NCBI RefSeq assembly: GCF_000717245.1
Contig: NZ_JNYQ01000009.1
Span: forward strand, 1-64,000
Reading direction: 5' to 3'
DNA from: Kitasatospora papulosa
GTDB taxonomy: Bacteria; Actinomycetota; Actinomycetes; Streptomycetales; Streptomycetaceae
Length of the DNA stretch: 64,000 nt
Positions 25,409-33,911 of this stretch are shown here, one piece after another. The notes below the pieces were generated by a model that saw only the letters and a list, made by a program, of their open reading frames with translations, made no database searches and had not been told where the DNA came from. The first letter of the stretch is position 1. Each line of letters opens with the position of its first letter. The position numbers and the translations under genes are program-made.

Positions 25409-26809
25409 CTAGGAGGATTTGAGTGCCACAGCGTGACGGCTGTGGGTGCCGAGATGGTGGAAGAACAGATTGAGCAGGACCGCTACGAGCGCTCCCGCAC
25501 TGATCCCGGATCCGAGCACGGTCTGCGCCCAGGACGGGAATCCGGCGTAGAAGGCGGGTGCCGCGAGCGGGATGATGCCCGCGCCGAGTGCCACCGCGAC
25601 GAGGACGATGTTGGAGCTGTCGTCCAGCCCTGCCTCGGACAGCGTCCGGATGCCGCTCACCGCGATCGAGCCGAACAGGACGATGCCGGCGCCGCCGAGC
25701 ACGGGCATCGGGACCAGCGACACGACCGCGCCGAGCACGGGGAAGGCGCCGAGGACGAGCAGCGCACCGCCCGCCGCGGCGACCACGTAGCGGCTGCGGA
25801 CCCGCGTCAGGGAGACGACACCGACGTTCTGGGCGAAGGCGCTGGTCGGGAAGCCTCCGAAGACCGGGCCGAGGAGGGTGGCGATGCCGTCGGTGCGCAG
25901 TCCCCGGCTGAGGGTGGGGCCGTCGGTGCGCCGCTCGCAGATCTCGCCGAGGGCCAGCATCCCGGCCGAGGACTCCGTCATCAGCACCAGCATCACGATG
26001 CACAGGGAGAGGATCGCGGCGGGCTGGAACTCGGGGGCGCCGAAGGCGAAGGGCGTGGGCAGGGCGGCGACGGGCGCGGAGCCGAGCGCGGAGAAGTCGG
26101 CGAGGCCGAAGGGCAGGGCGGCCAGCGTGCCGACGAACATGCCGGCGAGCAGGGCGGTCTGTCTGACGAAGCCGCGCCCGAAGCGCTGGATGAGCAGGAT
26201 GACGACGAGGGTGAACGCGGCGAGCGCGAGGTACTTCATGGCGCCGAAGTCGTCCGCGGTGGCGTCGCCTCCCTGGGCCCAGCCCACCGGCACCGGCATC
26301 AGGGTGACACCGATGAGGGTGATGACCACCCCGGTGACCAGCGGCGGGAAGAAGCGCAGCAGCCGTCCGAAGAACGGGCCGACGGCGAGGCAGAAGACAC
26401 CGGCGACCATCACGGCCCCGTAGATCGTGGGGAGTTGGTGACCGGGGGCGCTGGTCTCGGCGATCGCGAGCATAGGCGCGATGCCTGCGGAGGAGGCCGC
26501 GTTGACGAACGGCAGCCGGTTGCCGGCGAAGCGGCGGAGCCCGATGGTCTGGAGCAGGGTGGCGAGTCCCGCGATGAGGAGACTCGCGGCGATCAGGCGG
26601 GTCATGCCGGCCGTGTCGAGGCCGACGGCCTGCCCGATGATGAGCGGAGGGGTGACGACGCCCGCGTACATGGCGGCGATGTGCTGGAGTGCGGCGGGGA
26701 CGAGCCGCGCGGTCGGAAGCTTCTCGTCGACCGGGTGAACTGCCGTGTCGGCAGCGGTCGGTGAGGCGGTACATGGGCCTTCTGCCGGCCCCGTTGCAGG
26801 CTGTGCCAT
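25409..26809 (-). CDS. NCS2-family nucleobase:cation symporter, second copy
   Basis: A 466-residue permease paralogous to the protein at 22246-23736, with the NAT signature QNVGVVSLTRVRSR, N-terminal VDEKLPTARLVPAALQHIAAMYAG (given in part: ALQHIAAMYAG) and similar helices throughout. The two copies differ in loops and at many positions, so they probably have different substrates, for example urate and xanthine. It starts 69 bp after uricase ends, with a hairpin in between, and 45 bp lie between its stop and the deaminase start, so these two are likely co-transcribed. Confidence 0.9.
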   Translation of the reverse strand: MAQPATGPAEGPCTASPTAADTAVHPVDEKLPTARLVPAALQHIAAMYAGVVTPPLIIGQAVGLDTAGMTRLIAASLLIAGLATLLQTIGLRRFAGNRLPFVNAASSAGIAPMLAIAETSAPGHQLPTIYGAVMVAGVFCLAVGPFFGRLLRFFPPLVTGVVITLIGVTLMPVPVGWAQGGDATADDFGAMKYLALAAFTLVVILLIQRFGRGFVRQTALLAGMFVGTLAALPFGLADFSALGSAPVAALPTPFAFGAPEFQPAAILSLCIVMLVLMTESSAGMLALGEICERRTDGPTLSRGLRTDGIATLLGPVFGGFPTSAFAQNVGVVSLTRVRSRYVVAAAGGALLVLGAFPVLGAVVSLVPMPVLGGAGIVLFGSIAVSGIRTLSEAGLDDSSNIVLVAVALGAGIIPLAAPAFYAGFPSWAQTVLGSGISAGALVAVLLNLFFHHLGTHSRHAVALKSS

Positions 26810-26830
26810 GGGGGTTCCCTCCGGGATGAC

Positions 26831-26866
26831 CGGTCCCCGCCCGTCCGGGGGCGGACGGGGACCGGT
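26831..26866 (-). terminator. imperfect hairpin after uricase
   Basis: ACCGGTCC near 26829 pairs with GGACCGGT ending near 26866, with an inner CCGTCC/GGACGG stem and a small bulge. It lies between uricase and the second NCS2 permease gene and may attenuate read-through. Confidence 0.5.
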
Positions 26867-26877
26867 TCAGCTCCGCG

Positions 26878-27810
26878 TCAGAGGTTGGTCATGTCGACCG
26901 GGATCTTCGGCTCGACGCCGTCCCGGAGCACCGTCGCCTCGATGAGGCCGTACGGGCGGTCCGCCGCGAAGTACACGGCACCGTCGGCCGTGTCGTTCTC
27001 CAGGCCGAACGGTTCGAGGTCCACCAGGAAGTGGTGGTTGTTCGGCAGGGAGAAGCGGATCTCGTCGATCTCGCTGCGGCTGTTGATGATGCGCGAACCC
27101 ATCTGGTAGAGGGTCTGCTGGAGCGAGAGGGAGTAGGTCTCAGCGAAGGCCTGGAGCATGTGCTTGCGCGCCTGCTCGTAGGACTTCTCCCAGTTGGGCA
27201 TGCGCTGTTCGTCGCCGGTCCAGTTGTAGCGCCACCGGGCGGAGACGTCGGTCGCGAGGATGCGGTCGTACGCCTCCTTCAGCGTCGTGTACCTGTCCTT
27301 GACGTAGCCCCAGAACTCGGAGTTGGTGGAGTTCATCACCGTGAGGTCCTTGAGGCCCGAGATGACCTCCCACTTCTCACCGTCGAAGGTGATCTGTGTG
27401 GTGCGCGTCTCCTGGCCCTTGCGGACGAAGGAGTGCTTGACCTCGTCGGCGCCGATGAACTTCGAGTTGCCGTCGGAGGTCGCGATGCGCTCCCAGGCGT
27501 ACTCCTCGATCCTGATGCGCGCCACCTCGATCGGCTCCTGCGAGGTCACGAAGTGCCGGGCCAGGTGGATGCCGAACTGCTCGGCGGACTCTATGCCGTG
27601 TTCCTTGGCGAAGGCGTACACCGTGTTCTTGGTGGTGTCGGTCGGCAGGACGTTGGCGTTGGAGCCCGAGTAGTGGACGTCGTCCATGTCGCCGGAGAGG
27701 GCGACCGAGACGTTGAGGTCCTTGATGTGGTGGGTGTCGCCGTCCCGCGTGATCCTGACGACGCGGTTCTCTGCTTTGCCGTACTGGTTCTGGCCGAGAA
27801 TCGTGGGCAT
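26878..27810 (-). CDS. urate oxidase (uricase)
   Basis: A 310-residue cofactor-free uricase that oxidises urate with O2 to 5-hydroxyisourate and H2O2. The catalytic Lys lies in YGKAENRVVRI at the N-terminus and the partner Thr in LPTDTTKNTVYAFAKEHGI; ISGLKDLTVMNSTNSEFWGYVKD (quoted in part: TVMNSTNSEFWGYV) and LPNNHHFLVDL are also family blocks. The length is normal. It follows the HIU hydrolase gene by only 6 bp, so the three urate genes form an operon. The H2O2 it makes explains why a catalase gene with an identical operator lies about 11 kb away. Confidence 0.96.
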   Translation of the reverse strand: MPTILGQNQYGKAENRVVRITRDGDTHHIKDLNVSVALSGDMDDVHYSGSNANVLPTDTTKNTVYAFAKEHGIESAEQFGIHLARHFVTSQEPIEVARIRIEEYAWERIATSDGNSKFIGADEVKHSFVRKGQETRTTQITFDGEKWEVISGLKDLTVMNSTNSEFWGYVKDRYTTLKEAYDRILATDVSARWRYNWTGDEQRMPNWEKSYEQARKHMLQAFAETYSLSLQQTLYQMGSRIINSRSEIDEIRFSLPNNHHFLVDLEPFGLENDTADGAVYFAADRPYGLIEATVLRDGVEPKIPVDMTNL

Positions 27811-27816
27811 TGTCTG

Positions 27817-28218
27817 CTAGCTCCCTCGGTAAACGGAGTAGCCGAACGGGTTGAGCAGCAGCGGTACGTGATAGTGCTCGCCCGGGGTGACGGCGAACGC
27901 GATCGCCACCTCCGGGAAGAACGCGCCGCTGTCCCTTACGCGGGGGGCGTCCTGCTGCGCCTCGGCTTGCTTCTTCGCGGTGAAGTACGACTCGGTGTCG
28001 AAGACGAGCCGTACGTGGGTGGTTCCTTCCGGCAGGGCCGGCAGGTCTTTGCAGCGCCCGTCCGCGTCGGTCGCGGATCCGCCGAGCGCCGCGTACTGTG
28101 CGTCGCCGCCGCTGCGGGCGGCGAGGGAGACGGTGACGGCTTCGGCGGGACGGCCGGTGCTGGTGTCCAGGACGTGGGTGGACACCGATGCGGTGGTGTC
28201 GGTGCTCAAGACCGTCAC
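27817..28218 (-). CDS. uraH: 5-hydroxyisourate hydrolase (transthyretin-like)
   Basis: A 133-residue HIU hydrolase, which opens the unstable uricase product to OHCU. The hallmark residues are all there: THVLDTSTGRPAEAVTVSL near the N-terminus (active-site His), the Arg of LVFDTESY region, and the C-terminal HYHVPLLLNPFGYSVYRGS with the diagnostic YRGS end. It lies between the OHCU decarboxylase and uricase genes, with 31 and 6 bp gaps, in biochemical reverse order. Confidence 0.95.
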   Translation of the reverse strand: MTVLSTDTTASVSTHVLDTSTGRPAEAVTVSLAARSGGDAQYAALGGSATDADGRCKDLPALPEGTTHVRLVFDTESYFTAKKQAEAQQDAPRVRDSGAFFPEVAIAFAVTPGEHYHVPLLLNPFGYSVYRGS

Positions 28219-28249
28219 GCTCCTTGTTCTCGGAAGTGCAGTACGGGCC

Positions 28250-28756
28250 TCAGGAGTCCTGTACGAGGCGGGTCAGCCGGATGCGGTTGATCTTGCCCAG
28301 TTCGGTGCGGACGATCTCGCGTTCCCGCTCGGGCGGGTTCCCGATCCGGGCCTGCACCGCGTCGCGCATCTGCTCACCGGTGGCTCCGGTGGCGCAGATC
28401 AGGAAGACGTGTCCGAACCGCTCCTGGTAGGCCAGGTTGAGTTCGAGCATCTCCGCCTTCAGCTCCTCGGACGCGCCGGCCATCCCCCGCTGCTCACGGG
28501 CGGAGGCCGGGTCCCCGGGCGCGGGGCGGCCGATCGGCGGGTGGCCGGCCATGGCCTCGGCCAGGTCCTCCGCGGAGAGCTCGGCCAGGGCGGCGTCGCT
28601 CGCGGAGAGCAGGGCTTCGGTTCCGGCGTACGGCCGGTGGGCGAGGACGAGGTCTCCCCACGCCGCGCTGGCACAGACCTCGTGCAGCGCCGCTGCGGCC
28701 TCGGGGGCCGCCAGGGTGTTGAACCGGGTGAGGCCCGGTGTGGAGCTCGTAGTCAC
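28250..28756 (-). CDS. uraD: OHCU decarboxylase
   Basis: A 168-residue enzyme that decarboxylates OHCU to S-allantoin. The motif GHPPIG carries the catalytic His, and SEELKAEMLELNLAYQERFGHVFLICATG with its Glu and Arg (quoted in parts: YQERFGHVFLICATG) is the typical second block. The start chosen is the GTG at 28756, with GGAGG 5 nt upstream; a longer frame from 28849 would run through the promoter. First gene of the urate operon. The promoter (28801-28842) carries an operator identical over 21 nt to the one before the catalase gene. Confidence 0.93.
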   Translation of the reverse strand: MTTSSTPGLTRFNTLAAPEAAAALHEVCASAAWGDLVLAHRPYAGTEALLSASDAALAELSAEDLAEAMAGHPPIGRPAPGDPASAREQRGMAGASEELKAEMLELNLAYQERFGHVFLICATGATGEQMRDAVQARIGNPPEREREIVRTELGKINRIRLTRLVQDS

Positions 28757-28800
28757 GGGAGCCTCCGTGGCTTTTTCGCTGTGCGTTGTCGGGCTGCGGA

Positions 28801-28842
28801 TAGCTAACGCCCTTCGCAACACCACGTCAACAGTTTGTTGAA
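28801..28842 (-). promoter_or_regulatory. uraD operon promoter with inverted-repeat operator
   Basis: On the reverse strand a -35 TTGACG (28825-28830) is followed after 17-18 bp by TTAGCT/TAGCTA (28801-28807). The operator TTCAAC-AAACT-GTTGAC (reverse strand of 28826-28842) overlaps the -35, its right arm being the -35 itself. The arrangement is the same as at the catalase promoter. Confidence 0.65.
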
Positions 28843-28910
28843 ATTCCACGAACAGATGATGCCGCCGCCCGAGTTCCCGGACGACGGCATTGGACCCGCA
28901 TTGCTCTCAG

Positions 28911-29288
28911 CTACTCACCCTTGGATGGATTGTCCCGGTTGAGATAGTTGTAGACGGTGAAACGGCTGACGCCGAGCGCGCCGGCCACGGTCTCCACCCC
29001 GTGTCGCACGGAGAAGGCACCGCGTGCCTCCAGGCTGCGCACCACCTCCTGCTTGGCCTTGCGGTCCAGCTCGGCCAGCGGCATTCCGTGCCGCCGCTCC
29101 ATCGCGGTCAGGATGTGGTCGAGCGATTCGGAGAGCTGCGGGAGCCGCACCGCCATGACGTCCACGCCCTCCCACGCGAGCACGACGTCCTCGGTGGTGG
29201 CCTGCCCCGGGTCGAGCAGTTCGGCCCCCATGGCGTCGACGAGCGGCTTCACGGCGGTGACCAGCGGGTGGTCGGCCGGTCCGGTCAC
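28911..29288 (-). CDS. HTH_22 (DauR/YheO-like) transcriptional regulator
   Basis: A 125-residue protein. The C-terminal helix-turn-helix QEVVRSLEARGAFSVRHGVETVAGALGVSRFTVYNYLNRD (core GVETVAGALGVSRFTVYNYL) matches the HTH_22 domain of DauR/YheO-type regulators; the N-terminal half lacks the full PAS-like YheO domain and is short. It is translated from an ATG that overlaps the stop of the upstream small gene (29285-29288). Because it sits directly before the urate operon, it is a candidate for control of that operon and perhaps of the TTCAAC-N5-GTTGAA sites. That link is inference only. Confidence 0.8.
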   Translation of the reverse strand: MTGPADHPLVTAVKPLVDAMGAELLDPGQATTEDVVLAWEGVDVMAVRLPQLSESLDHILTAMERRHGMPLAELDRKAKQEVVRSLEARGAFSVRHGVETVAGALGVSRFTVYNYLNRDNPSKGE

Positions 29289-29536
29289 GGGGTGTCCTCC
29301 CCGATCACGTTGAGCTGGAGGGAGACGCGGGTGGCTCCCGAGGCGAGGGCCCGGCGCAGCAGCGAGTCCACCGCGGTGAGGACCTGGCCGGCGTCCCCCT
29401 CGGCGGTGTTCCCGAAGGGGCCCACGTCCACGGCGTCCAGATCGGCGGCCTGGATGACGTCGCGGGCCACCACCGCGTGGGCGGGTGCCTCGTCGAGATC
29501 GAAGGGCTCGGTGGTGAATTCCACCCTCAAGCGCAC
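29285..29536 (-). CDS. thiamine-binding-like small protein (MTH1187/YkoF fold)
   Basis: An 83-residue protein starting at GTG. The pattern VEFTTEPFDLDEAPAHAVVARDVI, VDVGPFGNTAEGDAGQVLTAV and GATRVSLQLNVIGE follows the MTH1187/thiamine-binding fold (a ferredoxin-like strand order with a central G.F.N.AEGD turn). Related proteins bind thiamine or its phosphates. It shares a 4-nt overlap with the HTH gene. Why a ligand-binding fold is coupled to this regulator is not known; it may be a sensor subunit, an inference. Confidence 0.65.
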   Translation of the reverse strand: MRLRVEFTTEPFDLDEAPAHAVVARDVIQAADLDAVDVGPFGNTAEGDAGQVLTAVDSLLRRALASGATRVSLQLNVIGEDTP

Positions 29537-29652
29537 GGTGCCTCCCTCATGTCCCGCCGCGTCGGTCGGCTCGCACGGCTCGCCCCGACCCTAAGCCACC
29601 GGCCCCGCGACCCGGCGGGGCCCGGCGGAGCCCGGGCGACCGGGGCCGCGCC

Positions 29653-30495
29653 TCACGCCCCGGCCTGGATGTCCCCGCGGGTGGACGACGCGATCGGATC
29701 GCCGTGCGCGAAGTCCCCGGGCGGGATTCCCGGGTGGTGCCCGTCCCTGACCAGCGGGGCGGTGGCGGCGGCCGGGCCGAGCGCCAGCCGGGAGACGATC
29801 CGGTAGCGGTCGCCCCGGTAGAGCGAGTGGACGTACTCCACGGGCAGCCCGGCGGTGTCCGAGGTCAGGCGTTCGAAGAGCAGGGCCGGCGACAGCTCGG
29901 GGACCTCCAGGAGTCCGGCCTCGGCGCGTGTGACGACGGTGGGCTCGATGGCCTGGACCGCCTCGCGCACGTGCACCCCGTGGGTGTGCCGCAGGTGTTC
30001 GTAGAGATCGCCGTCCTCCAGCTCCTGCGCCGACAGGCCCGGCACCAGAGCCGCCCTGATGTGCAGGTGCTCGACGGCCATCGGGGCGCCGTCGACGAGG
30101 CGCAGCCGGGCGACGTACACGATCTCCTCGGCGGGCGACATCCGCAGCTTGCGGCCGACCCGGGCTCCGGCCGGGAGGGTCGTGAACTCCAGCAGCCTGC
30201 TCGACCACGCTCCGGCCGCCTGCGGCACGCTCAGGGAGAGGTCGGCGGAGACGAGTTCCTGGGTGATCTTCTCCGGCGCCACGAACATCCCGCGTCCGTG
30301 CTCCCGGACGAGCAGTCCGGCGGCCACGAGTTCGTCGACGGCGGCGCGCACGGTGGGGCGGGACACGTCGAGCAGGGCGCACAGGGCCCGCTCGGACGGG
30401 ATGGCGTCCCCGGGGCTCCGGCTCTCGATCAGCTCGAGAACCGCGTCACGTGCCCGCTCCCGCTTGAGCAGGGTCCCCGGTACGTCGGCTTTCAT
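29653..30495 (-). CDS. GntR/HutC-family regulator (DasR-like)
   Basis: A 280-residue regulator. Residues about 10-75 are the GntR winged helix (RDAVLELIESRSPGDAIPSE, ALLDVSRPTVRAAVDELVAAG) and about 100-260 the UTRA effector domain (LPAGARVGRKLRMSPAEEIV, VYVARLRLVDGAPMAVEHLH). HutC/DasR proteins sense phosphorylated aminosugars. The ATG at 30495 has a GGAGG site. It is divergent from the sugar ABC operon that ends in a hexosaminidase. Two ACCAGT/ACTGGT-type inverted repeats in the shared promoter region are the likely operators, so it should repress the importer until a chitin- or hexosamine-derived ligand appears. Confidence 0.88.
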   Translation of the reverse strand: MKADVPGTLLKRERARDAVLELIESRSPGDAIPSERALCALLDVSRPTVRAAVDELVAAGLLVREHGRGMFVAPEKITQELVSADLSLSVPQAAGAWSSRLLEFTTLPAGARVGRKLRMSPAEEIVYVARLRLVDGAPMAVEHLHIRAALVPGLSAQELEDGDLYEHLRHTHGVHVREAVQAIEPTVVTRAEAGLLEVPELSPALLFERLTSDTAGLPVEYVHSLYRGDRYRIVSRLALGPAAATAPLVRDGHHPGIPPGDFAHGDPIASSTRGDIQAGA

Positions 30496-30525
30496 GCTCG
30501 TCCCTCCGCGCGTCCCACCACCTTT

Positions 30526-30710
30526 ACCAGTTGAGTCACTGGTCAGGGAGATTCTAACCACCTCCATCGAGATGAACAGAGGCCGGATGGCTCCGTTTCG
30601 CCCAAATTCCCTTTGTGCGCGCGGGGTTGACGGCCCCATTGGTCTATGCCACCTTCATCCACCACCGAGAGGTGAGCTGTCCAGTGGACTTCACTGGTCA
30701 GGTGGTCAGG
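30526..30710. promoter_or_regulatory. GntR operator cluster in the divergent promoter
   Basis: ACCAGT-N6-ACTGGT occurs at 30526-30543 and CCAGT-N7-ACTGG at 30681-30697; both continue as ACTGGTCAGG, and a further TGGTCAGG follows (30703-30710). Between them lies ATTGGTCTATGCCACC (30638-30653), which fits the DasR consensus at 12 of 16 positions by my count, next to a -35-like TTGACG (30627-30632). This suggests both the local GntR protein and DasR act here. Confidence 0.6.
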
Positions 30711-30734
30711 TCTCTGCTCCCGTTGAGGTGAACC

Positions 30735-32000
30735 GTGAAGTACCGCTTGCTTGCCGGTGTGTCCGCGCTCGTGACGGCCGCCGCTCTCAGTGCCTGCAGC
30801 TCCGGTGGCGACGGTGCCGGCGAGGCCGGGGGCGCGACGACGGTCGATGTCTGGCTGATGCGGGACAGCGTCTCCGCAGCCTTCCAGAAGGAGTTCACCG
30901 AAGGCTTCGAGGCCGCGCACCCGGACATCGACGTGAAGATCCAGATCCAGGAATGGGACGGCATCGGCCAGAAGATCACCGCCGCCCTGGCCGGCAACGA
31001 CGCCCCGGACGTGATCGAGGCGGGCAACACCCAGGTGGGGCAGTTCGCGGAGAGCGGCGGGCTGCTGGACCTCAGCGACAGGAAGGACGAGCTGGACGGC
31101 GGCGACTGGCTGAAGGGGCTGGCCGAGCCGGGTGCGTACGACGGGAAGCAGTACGGCATCCCGTACTACGCCGCCAACCGGGTCGTGGTCTACCGCAAGG
31201 ACCTCTTCGAGAAGGCCGGCGTCGACCCCGCGGAGCTCACCACGCGCGAGGAGTGGATCGCCGCCACCACGAAGCTGAACAGGGGCGGCACCCAGGGCAT
31301 CTACCTGCCCGGACAGCTCTGGTACGCGCTGGCCGGCTTCGTCTGGGACGAGGGCGGGGACCTGGCGACCGAGTCAGGCGGCCGGTGGAAGGGGGCGCTC
31401 GACACCCCGGAGGCGCTGCGCGGCATGGCCTTCTACGCGCGGCTCCAGGCGCTCGGCAAGGGCCCCCGGGACTCCGACGAGGACGACCCGCCCCAGGCCG
31501 AGGTGATGGCCCAGGGCCAGGTCGCCCAGGTCATCTCCACCCCGGGCGGCGCCAACGTGGTCGTCGAGAACAACCCGGAACTCAAGGGGAAGCTCGGCTT
31601 CTTCCCGATCCCGGGGAAGACGGCGGGCACGCCGGGCGCGGTGTTCACCGGCGGCTCCGACCTGGTCGTCCCGGCGGCGGCCGGGCATCCGGACGCGGCG
31701 CTGACCTTCATCAAGGAACTGACGGGCGACGCCTGGCAGAAAAAGCTCGCGGTGGCCATGAGCTACGTCCCGAACCGGACGTCGCTCGCCCCGGCCGTGG
31801 CGGACGACCCGGGCGCCTCGGCGATGGCCGTCGGCGCGGCGCACGGACACGCGACACCGAACACCCCGGGCTGGGCGGCCGTGGAGGCCGAGAACCCGGT
31901 CAAGGACTACATGACCGCGGTCCTCACCGGTGGTGACGCGAAGCAGGAGGCGGCCAAGGCCTCCGCCGACATCACGCGCGCCATGAACGCCGGTTCCTGA
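30735..32000 (+). CDS. sugar ABC transporter substrate-binding lipoprotein
   Basis: A 421-residue family 1 binding protein. The signal KYRLLAGVSALVTAAALSAC ends in lipobox LSAC, so it is anchored to the outer face of the membrane. The mature part has the MalE/DasA-type start VDVWLMRDSVSAAFQKEFTE and EWDGIGQKITAALAGNDAPDVIEAG (core QKITAALAGNDAPDV), very like chitobiose or cellobiose/xylobiose binding proteins such as DasA. The GTG start has a GAGGTG-type ribosome site. It heads the operon SBP-permease-permease-GH20, and the hexosaminidase suggests N-acetylglucosamine oligomers as cargo. Confidence 0.92.
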   Translation: MKYRLLAGVSALVTAAALSACSSGGDGAGEAGGATTVDVWLMRDSVSAAFQKEFTEGFEAAHPDIDVKIQIQEWDGIGQKITAALAGNDAPDVIEAGNTQVGQFAESGGLLDLSDRKDELDGGDWLKGLAEPGAYDGKQYGIPYYAANRVVVYRKDLFEKAGVDPAELTTREEWIAATTKLNRGGTQGIYLPGQLWYALAGFVWDEGGDLATESGGRWKGALDTPEALRGMAFYARLQALGKGPRDSDEDDPPQAEVMAQGQVAQVISTPGGANVVVENNPELKGKLGFFPIPGKTAGTPGAVFTGGSDLVVPAAAGHPDAALTFIKELTGDAWQKKLAVAMSYVPNRTSLAPAVADDPGASAMAVGAAHGHATPNTPGWAAVEAENPVKDYMTAVLTGGDAKQEAAKASADITRAMNAGS

Positions 32001-32041
32001 TCCGGCCCCGTCCATGTCCCGTCACCGAGAGGAGGCCCGCC

Positions 32042-33010
32042 GTGCCGGCTGTCCGTGAAAGACCCGCGCCACGCGTCCACCGCCCGCCGAAGGCGCCGCC
32101 GGGGCGGCGGGCCGGAAGACCCCCGCGCGACCTCTGGCCCTACGCCCTGATCGCGCCCGCGATCGGCGGCATGCTCTATCTGCTCGTGTACCCGCTGGTG
32201 CGCGCCGTGGTGATCTCCCTCCAGGACTTCCGGCTCCGCCAGCTGATCAGCGGGGGCGCCGAGTTCGTGGGACTGCGCAACTACCGGACGCTGCTGTCCG
32301 ACCCGCGCTTCTGGGAGGTGACCGGCCGCACCTTCGTCTTCATGGCCGTCGACGTCGTCCTGATCATGGTCATCTCGACGCTGGTCGCACTGATGACGGA
32401 GCGGCTGCACCGGGTCGGCCGGACTGTCGTCCTCTGCTCGCTGGTGCTCGCCTGGGCCATGCCCGTGGTCGCGGCGACGACGGTCTTCCAGTGGCTGTTC
32501 CACTCGGAGTTCGGCATCGTCAACCAGACGCTCACCGGCCTCGGTTTCGGGTCCTTCGACCGCTACCCGTGGTTCGCGAACGGCACGGCGTCCTTCACGA
32601 TCCTGGTCCTGCTGATCGTCTGGCAGTCGGTGCCGTTCGCGGCGGTCACCCTCTACTCCGCCCTGACCACGGTCCCGGCCGAGCTGTACGAGTCGGCGCG
32701 CCTGGACGGCGCCTCCGCCTCCCGCGTCTTCCGCTCGGTCACCTTCCCGATGCTGCGGCCGATCTTCATGCTGGTCCTCTCCCTGGAGGTGATCTGGACC
32801 TTCAAGGCCTTCGTCCAGATCTGGGTGATGACCCGCGGCGGTCCCGGCGACGCGACCACCATCCTGCCCGTGTACGCGGTCCAGACGGCGCTCTCCAGCC
32901 AGCGCTACGACCTGGGATCGGCCGCGTCGATGATCACCGTGGTCCTGATGTCCGGGGTACTGGTCCTCCACTTCCGCCAGATGTTCCGACAGGAGGACGA
33001 CCCGCGATGA
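32042..33010 (+). CDS. sugar ABC transporter permease (MalF type)
   Basis: A 322-residue inner-membrane permease with six helices after an Arg/Pro-rich N-terminal tail of about 30 residues. The EAA loop reads AELYESARLDGASASRVFRSVTFPMLRP (core ELYESARLDGASASRVFRSV), the contact site for the ATPase. A GAGAGGAGG ribosome site precedes the GTG. No ATPase gene is in the operon, as in other Streptomyces sugar importers that share the MsiK ATPase. It overlaps the next gene by 4 nt. Confidence 0.93.
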   Translation: MPAVRERPAPRVHRPPKAPPGRRAGRPPRDLWPYALIAPAIGGMLYLLVYPLVRAVVISLQDFRLRQLISGGAEFVGLRNYRTLLSDPRFWEVTGRTFVFMAVDVVLIMVISTLVALMTERLHRVGRTVVLCSLVLAWAMPVVAATTVFQWLFHSEFGIVNQTLTGLGFGSFDRYPWFANGTASFTILVLLIVWQSVPFAAVTLYSALTTVPAELYESARLDGASASRVFRSVTFPMLRPIFMLVLSLEVIWTFKAFVQIWVMTRGGPGDATTILPVYAVQTALSSQRYDLGSAASMITVVLMSGVLVLHFRQMFRQEDDPR

Positions 33011-33846
33011 CCTCACCGCGCTTCCGGATCCGGCGGATCCCGCTGAACGCCGCCGCCGTCGTGACCGTCGTGGTGTGCCTGTTCCCGGTGTACTGGATGA
33101 TCTCCACCGCGTTCAAGCCGTCCCGGGACATCCAGTCGGCCGAGCCACGGCTCGTCCCCCGCACCTGGACGCTGGACCACTTCCGCCGGGCGGTGCAGGC
33201 GGACGGCTTCGAACTGTTCTGGCGCAACAGCGTCCTGGTCACCCTCGGGGCCGTGCTGCTCTCCCTGCTCGTGGCGCTCGGCGCGTCGTTCGCCGTCGCA
33301 CGGCTGCGGTGGAAGGGCCGGCGGCAGTTCATGCTGCTGGTCTTCGTCGCCCAGATGGCGCCCTGGGAGTCGCTGATCATCCCGATCTACATCATCTCGC
33401 GCGACACGGACATGCTCGACCGGCTGCCCACCCTCACCCTCGTCTACTTCATGATCACGCTCCCTTTCACGATCGTGGTCCTGCGGGGGTTCCTCGCGAC
33501 GATCCCGCCCGAGCTGGAGGAGGCCGCCCAGGTCGACGGCTGCACGAGGACGGGGGCGTTCGTACGGGTGGCCCTGCCGCTGCTCGCCCCCGGACTGATG
33601 GCCACCTCGCTGTTCGGATTCATCACCGCCTGGAACGAGTTCGCCTACGCCAACTTCCTGATCATCAAGCAGCAGGACAACCGCACCCTGCCCGTCTGGC
33701 TCTCGTCGTTCCAGAACACCTTCGGCACGGACTGGGGCGCCACCATGGCCGCCTCGACGCTCTTCGCCCTGCCCGCGCTCGTGATCTTCCTGCTGCTCCA
33801 GCGCCATGTGACCTCCGGCTTCGCGGCCGGCGCGGTCAAGGGCTGA
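33007..33846 (+). CDS. sugar ABC transporter permease (MalG type)
   Basis: A 279-residue permease starting at the ATG that overlaps the previous stop (ATGA, 33007-33010). Six helices, with the typical N-terminal FPVYWMISTAFKPSRDIQ and EAA loop PPELEEAAQVDGCTRTGAFV; the end RHVTSGFAAGAVKG is the classic MalG C-terminus. It forms the heterodimeric channel with the MalF-type protein. Confidence 0.94.
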   Translation: MTSPRFRIRRIPLNAAAVVTVVVCLFPVYWMISTAFKPSRDIQSAEPRLVPRTWTLDHFRRAVQADGFELFWRNSVLVTLGAVLLSLLVALGASFAVARLRWKGRRQFMLLVFVAQMAPWESLIIPIYIISRDTDMLDRLPTLTLVYFMITLPFTIVVLRGFLATIPPELEEAAQVDGCTRTGAFVRVALPLLAPGLMATSLFGFITAWNEFAYANFLIIKQQDNRTLPVWLSSFQNTFGTDWGATMAASTLFALPALVIFLLLQRHVTSGFAAGAVKG

Positions 33847-33911
33847 GCCCGCCGGGCACCCCGCGGACCCGTCCACGCGAACCGCCCGACTCCCCGAACC
33901 CGGAGGCACCC

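Noticed and set aside
23147..26764. A very long open frame on the + strand opposite the deaminase and permease genes
   Set aside because: Its protein is Gly/Arg/Val-rich low-complexity antisense of clearly coding genes on the other strand; this is the usual shadow of GC-rich third positions.
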